A stretch of DNA of 41,314 nt from an uncultured Litorivicinus sp. (GTDB lineage: Bacteria; Pseudomonadota; Gammaproteobacteria; Pseudomonadales; Litorivicinaceae): assembly GCA_902536515.1 (NCBI GenBank), contig CACAXU010000006.1, positions 1 through 41,314 of the forward strand. The letters are read 5' to 3'. Position 1 is the first letter of the stretch, and each line of letters begins with the position of its first letter. A program made the translations under genes and the position numbers. Under the pieces are notes generated by a model. That model saw only the letters and a program-made list of their open reading frames with translations, did no database searches and was not told the DNA's origin. Positions 1-7,236 of this stretch are shown piece after piece.

Positions 1-399
1 CATAAAACGATCGTCTTTATCACCCATGATTTGGAAGAGGCGCTCCGGATCGGAGATCAGATCGCAATCTTGAGAGACGGTGAGGTGATTCAGCAGGGCA
101 CGCCACAGCAAATTGTGCTGAGACCGAAAGATGATTATATTGCCGACTTCACTAGAGATATTAACCGCGGCCGAGTGATTCAATTAAAAACGATAATGAA
201 GGCGCCGAACGATATAACCGGCCCTGAGTTGTCAGGGGAAATGCTTGTCGAAGACGCTGCACAATTAGTGACAGAGTCACCATCATCTCAAGCACGCGTC
301 ACAAACGATGTGGGGGATGTAATTGGTGTTGTTGGTATTAATGATTTAATTCGCGCGATGGCCCGTCCCGATATCGAATCTCGACTTGAAGAACTGTAA
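1..399 (+). CDS. Quaternary-amine (glycine betaine/choline/proline-type) ABC transporter ATPase, C-terminal part
   Basis: This open frame enters from the left edge, so the start, Walker A, signature motif and Walker B are outside the window. What remains begins just before the H-switch (FITHDLEEA, about residues 6-14), followed by the usual DQIAILRDGEVIQQGTP strand-loop and an FTRDINRGRVI segment. That last segment is typical of ProV/OpuAA/ChoV-type osmolyte importer ATPases. The tail (about residues 75-122) looks like a reduced CBS-type regulatory domain (VGDVIGVVGINDLIRAM). The protein would energise uptake of a compatible solute at the inner membrane. The assignment to the quaternary-amine subfamily is good, but the exact substrate cannot be read. 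It ends directly against the next gene. Confidence 0.85.
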   Translation, partial: HKTIVFITHDLEEALRIGDQIAILRDGEVIQQGTPQQIVLRPKDDYIADFTRDINRGRVIQLKTIMKAPNDITGPELSGEMLVEDAAQLVTESPSSQARVTNDVGDVIGVVGINDLIRAMARPDIESRLEEL

Positions 400-726
400 A
401 TGTCCAAAAATACTCGGCTCGTGTATTCAACCGAGTCGGGTCGTATCCGATCCGACTTAAGTTCCGCGTGTGCCAGTAACGCGGATGATTCTGTGTGCCG
501 CGTGCGCAGAGAGACAAAAGGTCGCGGAGGCAGAGAAGCTACTGTCATCTGGGATGTCCCGGGTGGAGATACTGAGTTGAAATCCTTGGGGAAAGCCATC
601 AAACAACGTATTGGGACTGGGGGTTCCGTCAAGGATGGCCAGATTGTGATCCAGGGCGATCACGTTGACACCGTTCTTACTTTTCTCAAACACAAAGGAT
701 TTCAGGCCAAAAAGGCAGGTGGATGA
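400..726 (+). CDS. yciH: YciH/SUI1-family translation initiation factor-like protein
   Basis: The 108-residue product has the length of E. coli YciH. It carries the SUI1/eIF1-like fold signature: a glycine/arginine-rich RRETKGRGGREATVI stretch at about residues 37-51, then LKSLGKAIKQRIGTGGSVKDGQI and a final strand-helix GDHVDTVLTFLKHKGF. The family is homologous to eukaryotic eIF1 and is thought to influence start-site selection or stress-time translation; its bacterial role is only partly known. Its ATG follows the upstream stop immediately and its end overlaps the flavin reductase start (ATGA), so the three genes are probably cotranscribed. It has no obvious link to the flagellar genes. 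Confidence 0.9.
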   Translation: MSKNTRLVYSTESGRIRSDLSSACASNADDSVCRVRRETKGRGGREATVIWDVPGGDTELKSLGKAIKQRIGTGGSVKDGQIVIQGDHVDTVLTFLKHKGFQAKKAGG

Positions 727-1217
727 CAGTTTCTAAAAACCTTTTCAAACAGACTATGGGCTGTTTTCCAACCGGTGTCACAGTCGTCACAGCGTATGCC
801 GCAGACGGTCAGGTGGTTGGTATGACAGCCAGTGCATTCAGCTCGGTATCACTTGATCCGTTGTTGGTGCTCGTGTGTCCCGCCAAAGATGCCGAATGCT
901 ATTCTGCGTTAACAGAAGCTGATTATTTCAGCATCCATTTGCTCGCTGGAGAACAAGGCTCACTGGCTCGGCAGTTCGCGAAATCCGATGAGGATAAGAC
1001 TCAAGGGCTCTCTTTGGAGAAAGGACCAAATGGAAGTCCAAAAATACAGGGATGTCTTGCCCATTTGGAGTGTCACCACCATGCACTGTATGACGGAGGG
1101 GATCATGGCATTCTTGTTGGCGAGGTTACGCATATCGAGCTCCCTGATACTGACAGAGAGCCGTTGGTTTACTGCAGGAGTACTTTGGGTTCTCTGCCTC
1201 CTATTGACGCTAAATAG
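723..1217 (+). CDS. Flavin reductase (HpaC-like, FMN-binding split barrel)
   Basis: The 164-residue protein matches the flavin reductase-like domain family. The N-terminal FKQTMGCFPTGVTVVTA segment (residues 7-23) is followed by MTASAFSSVSLDPLLVLVC (residues 34-52), the stretch that lines the flavin site, and then by a GSPKIQGCLAHLEC strand and a GDHGILVGEV segment. Such proteins reduce FMN or FAD with NAD(P)H, often for a partner monooxygenase. No monooxygenase is adjacent, so the partner and substrate are unknown. The ATG overlaps the TGA of yciH. The 3' end lies on top of the start region of the next gene. Confidence 0.9.
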   Translation: MTVSKNLFKQTMGCFPTGVTVVTAYAADGQVVGMTASAFSSVSLDPLLVLVCPAKDAECYSALTEADYFSIHLLAGEQGSLARQFAKSDEDKTQGLSLEKGPNGSPKIQGCLAHLECHHHALYDGGDHGILVGEVTHIELPDTDREPLVYCRSTLGSLPPIDAK

Positions 1218-1710
1218 CGCTTTCTATCCGACGGACGCCAGAGCCTCAGGTCCCGACTGTGATCGTCTCGCCTCGATCGCAGCTGATCCTGATCACCAAG
1301 CCACGCCTGTGACTTATGCTGAGATCGATGGTTCGAGCGTGATTAGCGCATGTCGTCAGGCGCTGTCACAAGATCCGGATAACGGTCGCTACTGGGTGCA
1401 ACTTGGCCGCGGATATCTGAAACGTGAGCAAGGCGAGGCCATGCTTGATGCCTTTCAGAGAGCTCAATCGTTAGGTTATCCCGTGGCCTGGTTTGCCTTA
1501 GCAGTGGTCTATCACACAGGCAATGGAATCGTTGAGGCGGATTTGCACCGAGCGGAACTGCTTTACAAAGAAGCGTTTCGGAAGGGTGTTGGCTATGCAG
1601 CCTTCGGTCTTGCACGCTTGTATGATGAACCTGGGTCCCCATTCTTTAATCAAGACAAGTCTGATCTTTGGCAGTCGCGGTTTGATGCGCTGATTAACCG
1701 GTTGGGGTGA
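1105..1710 (+). CDS. Exported or membrane-anchored Sel1/TPR-like repeat protein
   Basis: The frame is open from base 988, but the first part runs inside the flavin reductase gene. I prefer the ATG at 1105, which has GGAGG six bases upstream. This gives about 201 residues with one hydrophobic segment (WFTAGVLWVLCLLLTL, about residues 20-36) acting as signal peptide or anchor. The rest has TPR/Sel1 character: DNGRYWVQLGRGYLKREQGEAM, then PVAWFALAVVYHTGNGI and AELLYKEAFRKGVGYAAFGLARLY. Such helical repeats mediate protein binding. No specific function can be given. A later start near 1165 is possible. It is followed after four bases by the DUF3108 gene, so the two may be an operon. Confidence 0.7.
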   Translation: MAFLLARLRISSSLILTESRWFTAGVLWVLCLLLTLNSAFYPTDARASGPDCDRLASIAADPDHQATPVTYAEIDGSSVISACRQALSQDPDNGRYWVQLGRGYLKREQGEAMLDAFQRAQSLGYPVAWFALAVVYHTGNGIVEADLHRAELLYKEAFRKGVGYAAFGLARLYDEPGSPFFNQDKSDLWQSRFDALINRLG

Positions 1711-1714
1711 CACC

Positions 1715-2470
1715 ATGCGGAACAAAATGTTGTTTTTAATCGTTTGCCTGAGCTCGTCAAGTGCCGCCTTTGACGGGCAACCGCTTCAATACGAAATCGA
1801 CTGGGGCCCCGTGACCTTGGCCGATGCGACTGTTCAATTGTTGGATTCTGGAGATATTCGCAGTGTCTCGGCAGATATTTCATCGCGTGGCGTTGGCGCT
1901 TGGTTTTCTGACTTTCAATCGACGCTTGAAATCATGCGAACAAGCGACGGAACTCAAATCCTCAATGGCGGTAGTACCTGGGATGATACGCTCAGCAATA
2001 TCACGGTGATGTGGTTGCCTAATGAATCCAAGCCCAGTGTTGATGTGTACCGATCGAAGCCGCGTGATTACGAATTGACACTAGTCCCTGAGGCGTCCAT
2101 CGCTGACACGGTCGATCCTTTTACACCTGTGTTTGAGATTGGTCGTCACTTGGATGAAACGCAGCGTTGTGAAGGTTCGTATCGCGTTTTTGATGGTGTT
2201 CGTCGTTACGATTTACTGATCCAAGATGGCGGCTTGACCACACTAAGATCAAATGATTCTACGAACTTTAACGGCCCTGCGCGTCGTTGCGATATTACTC
2301 TGACCCGCATCGGTGGATTTTCGACCAAGACGGGGCTGTTTAAATTTGGTGAATCAGAAATTACACGAACGCTCTATTTGGGGCAGATTCGAGGACATTG
2401 GTTGCCAGTTCGATTTGAGGTGTCAGCACCGATCGGCTCTGCAGTGGCGCGGTTGGCACTGAGTCACTAA
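1715..2470 (+). CDS. DUF3108-family periplasmic/outer-surface protein
   Basis: The 251-residue protein has a short N-terminal signal peptide (MRNKMLFLIVCLSSSSAAF). The opening strand pattern PLQYEIDWGPVTLADATVQL and the conserved FDGVRRYDLLI and LPVRFEVSAPIGSAVARLAL segments are those of DUF3108, a beta-rich envelope family of unknown function common in proteobacteria. The ATG has GGGGTGA upstream. The two cysteines at about residues 150 and 192 could form a disulfide. The final bases overlap the end of the minus-strand YdcF pseudogene (stop codons interleave at 2467-2470). Family assignment is fairly firm; function is unknown. Confidence 0.75.
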   Translation: MRNKMLFLIVCLSSSSAAFDGQPLQYEIDWGPVTLADATVQLLDSGDIRSVSADISSRGVGAWFSDFQSTLEIMRTSDGTQILNGGSTWDDTLSNITVMWLPNESKPSVDVYRSKPRDYELTLVPEASIADTVDPFTPVFEIGRHLDETQRCEGSYRVFDGVRRYDLLIQDGGLTTLRSNDSTNFNGPARRCDITLTRIGGFSTKTGLFKFGESEITRTLYLGQIRGHWLPVRFEVSAPIGSAVARLALSH

Positions 2471-3231
2471 GGCTTTTGTGTCAATCGATAGACAATAATT
2501 CCGATCCATTCATGTATCAACATCTTGAGTTGGCTGTTGCCCTTTGTAAAGTTTTGGTGAAGGCCGCTGTTTACGTGACGAGAGCGAAAATCGCTCGAAT
2601 AAAACATCACGTTTATTTGATGGTCAGAAGGTATTTTAAACGCGCGTGGCCTATGACATGCTGAGGTGATCACAAGCCGGGGACCTGTCTCGGCGAACGT
2701 TGTCAGCTCTTTGGTGTATCGCGCATTTTTGATGGTGGTTCTTGACCGTTTTCGAGAAGGATGCGCTCAGTCGATCCGATGTTTTTTAAATAATCGTAAC
2801 GCGACGTCACTTTCCGACAATGTTCCGCGAATCTAGCGGCCGGGAAAGCCTGTAAAAATCACCGGCGTATTCGGACACAACCGCATGAGTCCGAGTGTTG
2901 CCGTCATGCGCTCGGCCGCATTGCCCAGAGTGACACCATAGTGTGTTTTGGTTGTGAGTTTGTCATCTCTGCCGATCAGGATGATTCTGGAAATTTAATA
3001 CGGGCCGACCTTTTCATTTAGATTAAAGATGGAACAGAAGCTGATTACATAGGGAATCACACCGAGAAGGGCTGTCCATAGAATGAGCATTGTATTCGCC
3101 AGAGTCCATAATCGATTGAGCCAAGTGAGGTGCGGCAAGAGCAACCGATACCGCAAGGATATGCTAATAATCCGGAAAAAATCCGGCGAGCTTTGATGCA
3201 ATGACATAAAATCCTCAAATGAGGTTGGCAA
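2467..3231 (-). pseudogene. Decayed YdcF/ElyC-family (DUF218) membrane protein gene
   Basis: Read on the minus strand, this otherwise gene-less stretch spells a broken DUF218 protein. A hydrophobic N-terminal part (3231-2998) comes first, ending at an in-frame TAA (2995-2997). In the same frame follow IILIGRDDKLT, AERMTATLGLMR and TPVIFTGFPGR, ending at a TAG (2833-2835). Then come ESDVALRLFKKHRI, a short frame-shifted ERILLEN, and back in frame TTIKNARYTKEL, LVITSACHRPRAF and finally LKMLIHEWIGIIVYRLT. These match, in order, the family's core strand, SGG loop, SRNT loop, TSA-H-PRA motif and C-terminal HEYIG motif. At least two stops and two compensating frameshifts make a full product impossible. 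The exact 5' limit is uncertain and could reach about 3300. Confidence 0.75.
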
Positions 3232-3314
3232 CCTCGAGATCCATGGATAGCAGAGGATAACGCCTGATATTCAAATAGACCGCCGGTTGTTTTGCAAGAG
3301 CCTTGCCTAATCAA

Positions 3315-3343
3315 TTGGTGTGTTGGCTGGTCTGCAGTAAACT
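3315..3343 (+). promoter_or_regulatory. Possible sigma70 promoter for the small membrane protein gene
   Basis: TTGGTG (3315-3320) and TAAACT (3338-3343) are separated by 17 bases and lie about 20 bases before the ATG at 3364. The match to consensus is partial, so this is tentative. Apart from this and the pseudogene edge, I see nothing else in 3232-3363. Confidence 0.3.
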
Positions 3344-3363
3344 AAGGCAAACCGCGAGGAGTT

Positions 3364-3585
3364 ATGATGTTTCAGTTTGGCGGCCCGAATTGCAAAGTCT
3401 GTCGACTCATCAGAGTCTACCTCCTAGTCGCCATACCCGTCTTAATGATGATGTGGATTCGTCCCGATTTTCACATTCCAGCAGGCGTGGATGGAAGGGC
3501 TGTGGTCGGCTATGTGTTTGGTTTGGGAGCGGTTGGCATGCTGATGTTTAAGTACTACACAGATATTTATAAGAAGAAAAAATGA
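3364..3585 (+). CDS. Small two-helix membrane protein
   Basis: The 73-residue protein begins with ATG ATG after a good GAGGAG ribosome site. Two hydrophobic segments are visible (about residues 17-32, IRVYLLVAIPVLMMMW, and 46-63, VVGYVFGLGAVGMLMFKY), ending in a lysine-rich tail. A CKVC pair near residue 10 precedes the first segment. The topology is probably both ends cytoplasmic. I do not recognise a named family. Its stop overlaps the ATG of the next gene (ATGA), so the two small proteins are translationally coupled and may act together. Confidence 0.65.
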   Translation: MMFQFGGPNCKVCRLIRVYLLVAIPVLMMMWIRPDFHIPAGVDGRAVVGYVFGLGAVGMLMFKYYTDIYKKKK

Positions 3586-3800
3586 ATGAATCGCCTAATT
3601 GTTGGAAATGTCAGTTTTTCAAGATCAGTTGGGATCCCAGATTTCCATACGAATGCCGAGCCATGGATTTTAAAAGTCAGGGATTGCCATGTGCACAAGT
3701 GCTCGGCATTGATGGGCGCGAATGTCAGTCGTTTTCCCCAAAAACAGCAAAAAAGTCTCGTCGGCGCGCCTCAGGCACTCATCGATCCGCTGATCGCTGA
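3582..3800 (+). CDS. Small conserved cysteine-rich protein (CWKCxxF...WDPxFPYxCRA type)
   Basis: The 72-residue product has the pattern CWKCQFFKISWDPRFPYECR then FKSQGLPCAQVLGIDGRECQSF, giving five cysteines that could hold a metal. This pattern recurs in short bacterial proteins of unknown function, some of which carry a misleading uracil-DNA-glycosylase label in annotations; nothing here supports that enzyme. The C-terminal 20 residues are basic. It overlaps the stop of the upstream membrane protein gene and ends seven bases before the convergent lipoprotein gene. Confidence 0.65.
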   Translation: MNESPNCWKCQFFKISWDPRFPYECRAMDFKSQGLPCAQVLGIDGRECQSFSPKTAKKSRRRASGTHRSADR

Positions 3801-3806
3801 GGGTGA

Positions 3807-4313
3807 TCAGTCTTTGATAAGCAAAATCGGCAAGTTGATATTTGATGGCTGTCGGCAAAAACTCGAGCCTTGTAGGATATACATTGAGCACGCGAATCGA
3901 CTGCCGTGCCACGAATCTTCCTGCAACCAATAATTGTTGACTTCCACGTTTGGAAATACATTTGGATTCAGGGCAGGATTATCGCAATTTTCTTCGAGAA
4001 TACTCTCGAATTCCTTGCGTTTAGGCAGCCGCCATCGTTGACCAGATTTGTCCGAAAATTCCCGGACATAACCATCGGCCTGGGCTCGCGTGACACGGAC
4101 AGGCTCGCCAATGCATTTTTTACCACGAAATGATTGTCCCGCCGCACATCGGTACCACACAGAGCCAGAGATATGTTGGGCGATCCCTTTCTCTCCATCA
4201 ACGACAAACTTTCCGTAGTCTTGCGGAGAGGTGACATCACCGCAGTAAGGCTGTCCGATTTCCCGATCGCAGCCAGCCAATACCAGAGCTATTACTAGAA
4301 GAAAAAACCTCAT
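3807..4313 (-). CDS. Lipoprotein with DUF1566/Lcl-type domain, probably in the FliA regulon
   Basis: I choose the ATG at 4313, which has GGAG nine bases upstream and places MRFFLLVIALVLAGC at the N-terminus, a textbook lipobox. An in-frame ATG lies eight codons earlier. The mature part has the DUF1566/Lcl hallmarks: RAQADGYVREFSDKSGQRWRLPKRKEFESIL at about residues 85-115 (the W-RLP-EL signature) and an NNYWLQEDS strand, with several cysteines. The family is extracytoplasmic and often surface-exposed; its function is poorly known. A sigma28-like promoter (4366-4392) lies upstream, divergent to the motAB promoter, suggesting expression with late flagellar genes. Acceptor membrane: residue +2 is Asp, which in E. 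coli would favour inner-membrane retention; in other genera this rule may fail. Confidence 0.8.
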   Translation of the reverse strand: MRFFLLVIALVLAGCDREIGQPYCGDVTSPQDYGKFVVDGEKGIAQHISGSVWYRCAAGQSFRGKKCIGEPVRVTRAQADGYVREFSDKSGQRWRLPKRKEFESILEENCDNPALNPNVFPNVEVNNYWLQEDSWHGSRFACSMYILQGSSFCRQPSNINLPILLIKD

Positions 4314-4365
4314 TCGAATTGCTCCATACAGATTCATTGTGTGTTTTCAATTTAAGCTATTTAAT

Positions 4366-4392
4366 ATATCGGTATAAAGCATAAAACTTTTA
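4366..4392 (-). promoter_or_regulatory. Sigma28 (FliA) promoter, toward the DUF1566 lipoprotein
   Basis: On the minus strand, TAAA (4392-4389), 15 bases, then ACCGATAT (4373-4366). The FliA consensus is TAAA-N15-GCCGATAA, so the spacing is exact and six of eight -10 bases match. The site lies about 50 bases before the lipoprotein ATG and back-to-back with the motA site. Confidence 0.6.
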
Positions 4393-4398
4393 TTTCGC

Positions 4399-4425
4399 TT
4401 AAAATTTTTGTTGTATTGCCGATAT
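4399..4425 (+). promoter_or_regulatory. Sigma28 (FliA) promoter for motAB
   Basis: TTAA/TAAA at 4399-4403, then GCCGATAT at 4418-4425 (seven of eight consensus bases). The spacer is 15 bases if TTAA is used and 14 if TAAA. It lies 47 bases before the motA ATG. Stator genes are classic FliA targets. Confidence 0.7.
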
Positions 4426-4472
4426 AACGGGATAAGTTCTGGGTTTGGCGTTCTGTCCGGAGGGGATCATTA

Positions 4473-5231
4473 ATGGATATCGCAAGTGTAGTTGGCCTGA
4501 TCGGTGCTCTAGTCCTCATTGTATTAGCGATGGGTGATCCGGGGCCATTTACCGACACAGCCTCGATTTTGATCGTACTCGGTGGCTCGATTATGGCCAC
4601 ATTATATCGCTCGACACTTCCTGAGTTCCTCGGATTCACGAAAGTGATGGGTAAGGCGTTTGGTGGTTACCCAGACAAGCCTGATGACTTGATTGTGCAA
4701 TTGGCGGAGCTGGCGACGATCGCTCGAAAGGACGGAATGATTGCGCTCGAAGGTCAGGAAATTAAAAACAAATTTCTCTCTAAAGGGATTGCAATGCTAG
4801 TTGATGGAACTGACGGAAAACTGATTCGCACATCTTTAGAGCGCGAGAACGATCAGATGAAAGCGCGTCATAGTGCGGGAGCTGGATTCTTTGAAGCCTG
4901 GGCAGAGATCGCCCCGGCAATGGGGATGATTGGAACGCTTGTGGGACTGGTGTTGATGCTTGGAAATATGTCAGATCCAAAAGCGATCGGTCCCGCGATG
5001 GCGATTGCCTTGTTGACGACTCTCTACGGGGCGATACTTGCCAACGTCGTTCTCATTCCCTGTGCGATGAAATTGAAGACTAAGTCATCGATGGAGTCGT
5101 TGAATAACGAGCTGATTATCGAAGGGGTGATGTTTATCAATGACGGCGGTAATCCACGAATTATGGGCGACATGCTTGGATCGTTCTTGGATTCGAAAGC
5201 GCGCGAACGCGCTGTCGCGGCGCTCGGATAG
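4473..5231 (+). CDS. pomA: Flagellar stator protein MotA/PomA (sodium type)
   Basis: The 252-residue protein aligns along its length with PomA. The MDIASVVGLIGALVLIVLAM first helix, SILIVLGGSIMATLY second helix, and a cytoplasmic loop with LERENDQMKARH lead to the conserved EIAPAMGMIGTLVGLVLML and AIGPAMAIALLTTLYGAILANV helices. The last two, with their prolines, line the ion path and couple flow to FliG. Together with MotB it forms the torque-generating stator, probably driven by sodium given the closer likeness to PomA than to proton-type MotA; that is inference. GGAGGGG precedes the ATG, and motB follows after 15 bases. Confidence 0.95.
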   Translation: MDIASVVGLIGALVLIVLAMGDPGPFTDTASILIVLGGSIMATLYRSTLPEFLGFTKVMGKAFGGYPDKPDDLIVQLAELATIARKDGMIALEGQEIKNKFLSKGIAMLVDGTDGKLIRTSLERENDQMKARHSAGAGFFEAWAEIAPAMGMIGTLVGLVLMLGNMSDPKAIGPAMAIALLTTLYGAILANVVLIPCAMKLKTKSSMESLNNELIIEGVMFINDGGNPRIMGDMLGSFLDSKARERAVAALG

Positions 5232-5246
5232 TAAGGCGGCGAAACC

Positions 5247-6476
5247 ATGGCTGAAGATGACGAACTACTCGACGACGAAGCTGGCGAAGCTTCTGAGGGT
5301 GGTGGCTCCGAAGCGCCTCTAATCGAGGAAGAGCCGCCCGTTAAATGTGAAGAGTGTGCCCCCTGTAAAGGCGGTGCACCGGCATGGATGGCGACCTTCG
5401 CCGATATGGCCACGTTGCTGATGGCTTTTTTCGTACTGATCCTCTCATTTGCTGAGATGAATGTACCAAAATATAAGCAAATTACGGGATCATTGAAGTC
5501 TGCCTTCGGTGTTCAGCGATTAATTCCAATTGTTGAGCCTCCCAAGGCCCAGAGTATAATCGCGAGGGAATTTTCTCCCGCCGTGGCGAAGCCAACGCCA
5601 CAACAGACTGTCAAGCAAGATACGACGGATGCAATGAAGCGTGAGGTCGAGCCACAGACCGAAAATAAGACTGAAGACTTTAAGAACAACGAAGATTTTC
5701 AAGCGATCGAAAAAATCCTCGCGCGAGAGATTGCAGAGGGTCAGGTCGAAGTGAAGGTCGAAGACGAGAAGATTGTCGTTGAGCTCGTATCTCCTGCCAG
5801 TTCTGGCGCTGAAGGTGAAGTTGACAATGGGTCGAAAGAATCCGGGATTATCGATCAAAAGACGGTTGAGATGTTCGCCAAAGTTGCTGAAGCACAATCA
5901 CAAATTGAAAGCGAAATCGTGGTGAAAGATACCACTGCTGATCGGGCGAAATCAGGAGAAAGTCAGGGTGACGTCGCAGATTCAGGTTCTGTTGGTGAAG
6001 CCACTGGTGGTCCCGGAGAGAAGCAGAACGTTGATGAACAGTTGGCCCGGATCCGCATGGAGCTGTCTGAAGACATTGAGAAGGGGTTGGCGGAAGTCGA
6101 ACGTGAAGGCGATAAGATTATTGTTCGGCTTGCCGAACAGGGATCATTCCGATCAGGTTTCGCTGACATTCAGCCGGGATTTGAGCCGTTATTGAATCGA
6201 GTCGGCGACGCATTGAGTTCGACAGAAGGGCCGGTGACGGTCGAGGGGCACACAGATAATGTACCGATCGCGTTCAGTGACCGCTTCCAATCCAATTGGG
6301 ATTTATCAGCAGCGCGGTCTGCAGCCGTTGCCGATTACCTGCTTGGAAATACTGAAATTCAGCAGGGTCGATTAACTGTGACCGGGTATGCCGATACCAA
6401 ACCACTCGAGTCGAACGAAACTGCTACGGGACGCGCGAAGAATCGTCGAATAGAGATTATCGTGAATGGTGGCTAG
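5247..6476 (+). CDS. pomB: Flagellar stator protein MotB/PomB, enlarged
   Basis: The 409-residue protein is longer than the usual 300 or so. After an acidic, cysteine-containing N-terminus (CEECAPC, residues 34-40), the single helix PAWMATFADMATLLMAFFVL carries the essential ion-binding Asp53. The C-terminal OmpA/MotB domain (about residues 300-409) has VEGHTDNVPI, NWDLSAARS and GRAKNRRIEI, which bind peptidoglycan. Between them lies a long linker with what looks like a repeated unit: residues 158-182 (AREIAEGQVEVKVEDEKIVV) resemble residues 274-298 (SEDIEKGLAEVEREGDKIIV). It works with the upstream PomA. The last bases overlap the next gene's ATG. Confidence 0.95.
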   Translation: MAEDDELLDDEAGEASEGGGSEAPLIEEEPPVKCEECAPCKGGAPAWMATFADMATLLMAFFVLILSFAEMNVPKYKQITGSLKSAFGVQRLIPIVEPPKAQSIIAREFSPAVAKPTPQQTVKQDTTDAMKREVEPQTENKTEDFKNNEDFQAIEKILAREIAEGQVEVKVEDEKIVVELVSPASSGAEGEVDNGSKESGIIDQKTVEMFAKVAEAQSQIESEIVVKDTTADRAKSGESQGDVADSGSVGEATGGPGEKQNVDEQLARIRMELSEDIEKGLAEVEREGDKIIVRLAEQGSFRSGFADIQPGFEPLLNRVGDALSSTEGPVTVEGHTDNVPIAFSDRFQSNWDLSAARSAAVADYLLGNTEIQQGRLTVTGYADTKPLESNETATGRAKNRRIEIIVNGG

Positions 6477-7167
6477 GGCTTTAATCGGCGTCTTCCTCAG
6501 TTTGATCAGCTCATGGTCGTTTGCCGAAGTCGATCGGGGTGTTGATGCCTATGAACAGAATAAGCACTCGGTGGCATTACGTTATTGGATCCCTCTAGCG
6601 CGTAATGGAAACGCGCTGGCGCAAAACAATCTTGGCGTTATGTATCAGCGAGGACTTGGTGTCGCACAAAATTTTCAAACAGCACTATCATGGTTTGAAA
6701 AGGCTGCCGCACAAAATCTAGCTGAAGCGAATGTGAACCTTGGCTTATTATATTTTGATGGGCTCGGTGTCACGCAGGATCATCAGAAAGCATTCGGCCT
6801 GTTTTCGACAGCTGCGCGCGACAAACTTCCCGAGGCTCACCACATGTTGGGCCTTCAGCTCTATGAAGGAATCGGTGTTCCGTCTGACCTTCAGGAAGCA
6901 CTTCAGCATTTCAAAGACGCTGCGGTGCTCGGATATCCAGAGTCACAGTATATGCTCGCCTTTCTCTATCAATCTGGCGATCTAGGGGAAGTGCGCGCTG
7001 ATCTGGCGTATGTTTGGTCGAAAATCGCGGGTGATTATTACAATCTCGAAATCGCGCCGGATCTCAATTATCTCACAACACTATTACTTGATGACGATGA
7101 GCAGGCAGAGCAAGCGTTAAAAGCCGACGCATGTTATTCCAGTAATTTTGTAGATTGTCCCTTCTAA
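6466..7167 (+). CDS. Secreted Sel1-repeat protein coupled to motAB
   Basis: The 233-residue protein starts at ATG 6466 inside the end of motB. A signal peptide (VARALIGVFLSLISSWSFA, cleavage near residue 20) is followed by four clear Sel1 repeats, for example AQNNLGVMYQRGLGVAQNFQ, ANVNLGLLYFDGLGVTQDHQ, AHHMLGLQLYEGIGVPSDLQ and SQYMLAFLYQSGDLGEVRAD. It is predicted to be periplasmic. Sel1 repeats are protein-binding alpha/alpha units. The overlap with motB and the shared sigma28 promoter suggest a stator- or motor-related job, comparable in position to periplasmic stator accessory proteins, but no homology to MotX/MotY is visible beyond the Sel1 repeats that MotX also has. Confidence 0.85.
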   Translation: MVARALIGVFLSLISSWSFAEVDRGVDAYEQNKHSVALRYWIPLARNGNALAQNNLGVMYQRGLGVAQNFQTALSWFEKAAAQNLAEANVNLGLLYFDGLGVTQDHQKAFGLFSTAARDKLPEAHHMLGLQLYEGIGVPSDLQEALQHFKDAAVLGYPESQYMLAFLYQSGDLGEVRADLAYVWSKIAGDYYNLEIAPDLNYLTTLLLDDDEQAEQALKADACYSSNFVDCPF

Positions 7168-7171
7168 AACC

Positions 7172-7198
7172 TAAAGAGTTTCCGAGTTCGCCCGATAA
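7172..7198 (+). promoter_or_regulatory. Sigma28 (FliA) promoter for fliS
   Basis: TAAA (7172-7175), exactly 15 bases, then CCCGATAA (7191-7198), seven of eight bases of the FliA -10. The preferred fliS ATG is 39 bases downstream. Confidence 0.8.
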
Positions 7199-7236
7199 TT
7201 AATGTATCGCATATGACAATAATCGGGGATGAACTG

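Noticed and set aside
2476-2664. A 62-codon plus-strand ORF in the gap after the DUF3108 gene
   Set aside because: The opposite strand spells the C-terminal motifs of a DUF218 protein, so this is a shadow of the pseudogene; no ribosome site or family match.
3582-3800. Annotating the cysteine-rich small protein as a uracil-DNA glycosylase
   Set aside because: It is far too short and has none of the glycosylase motifs; that label circulates for similar small proteins without support.
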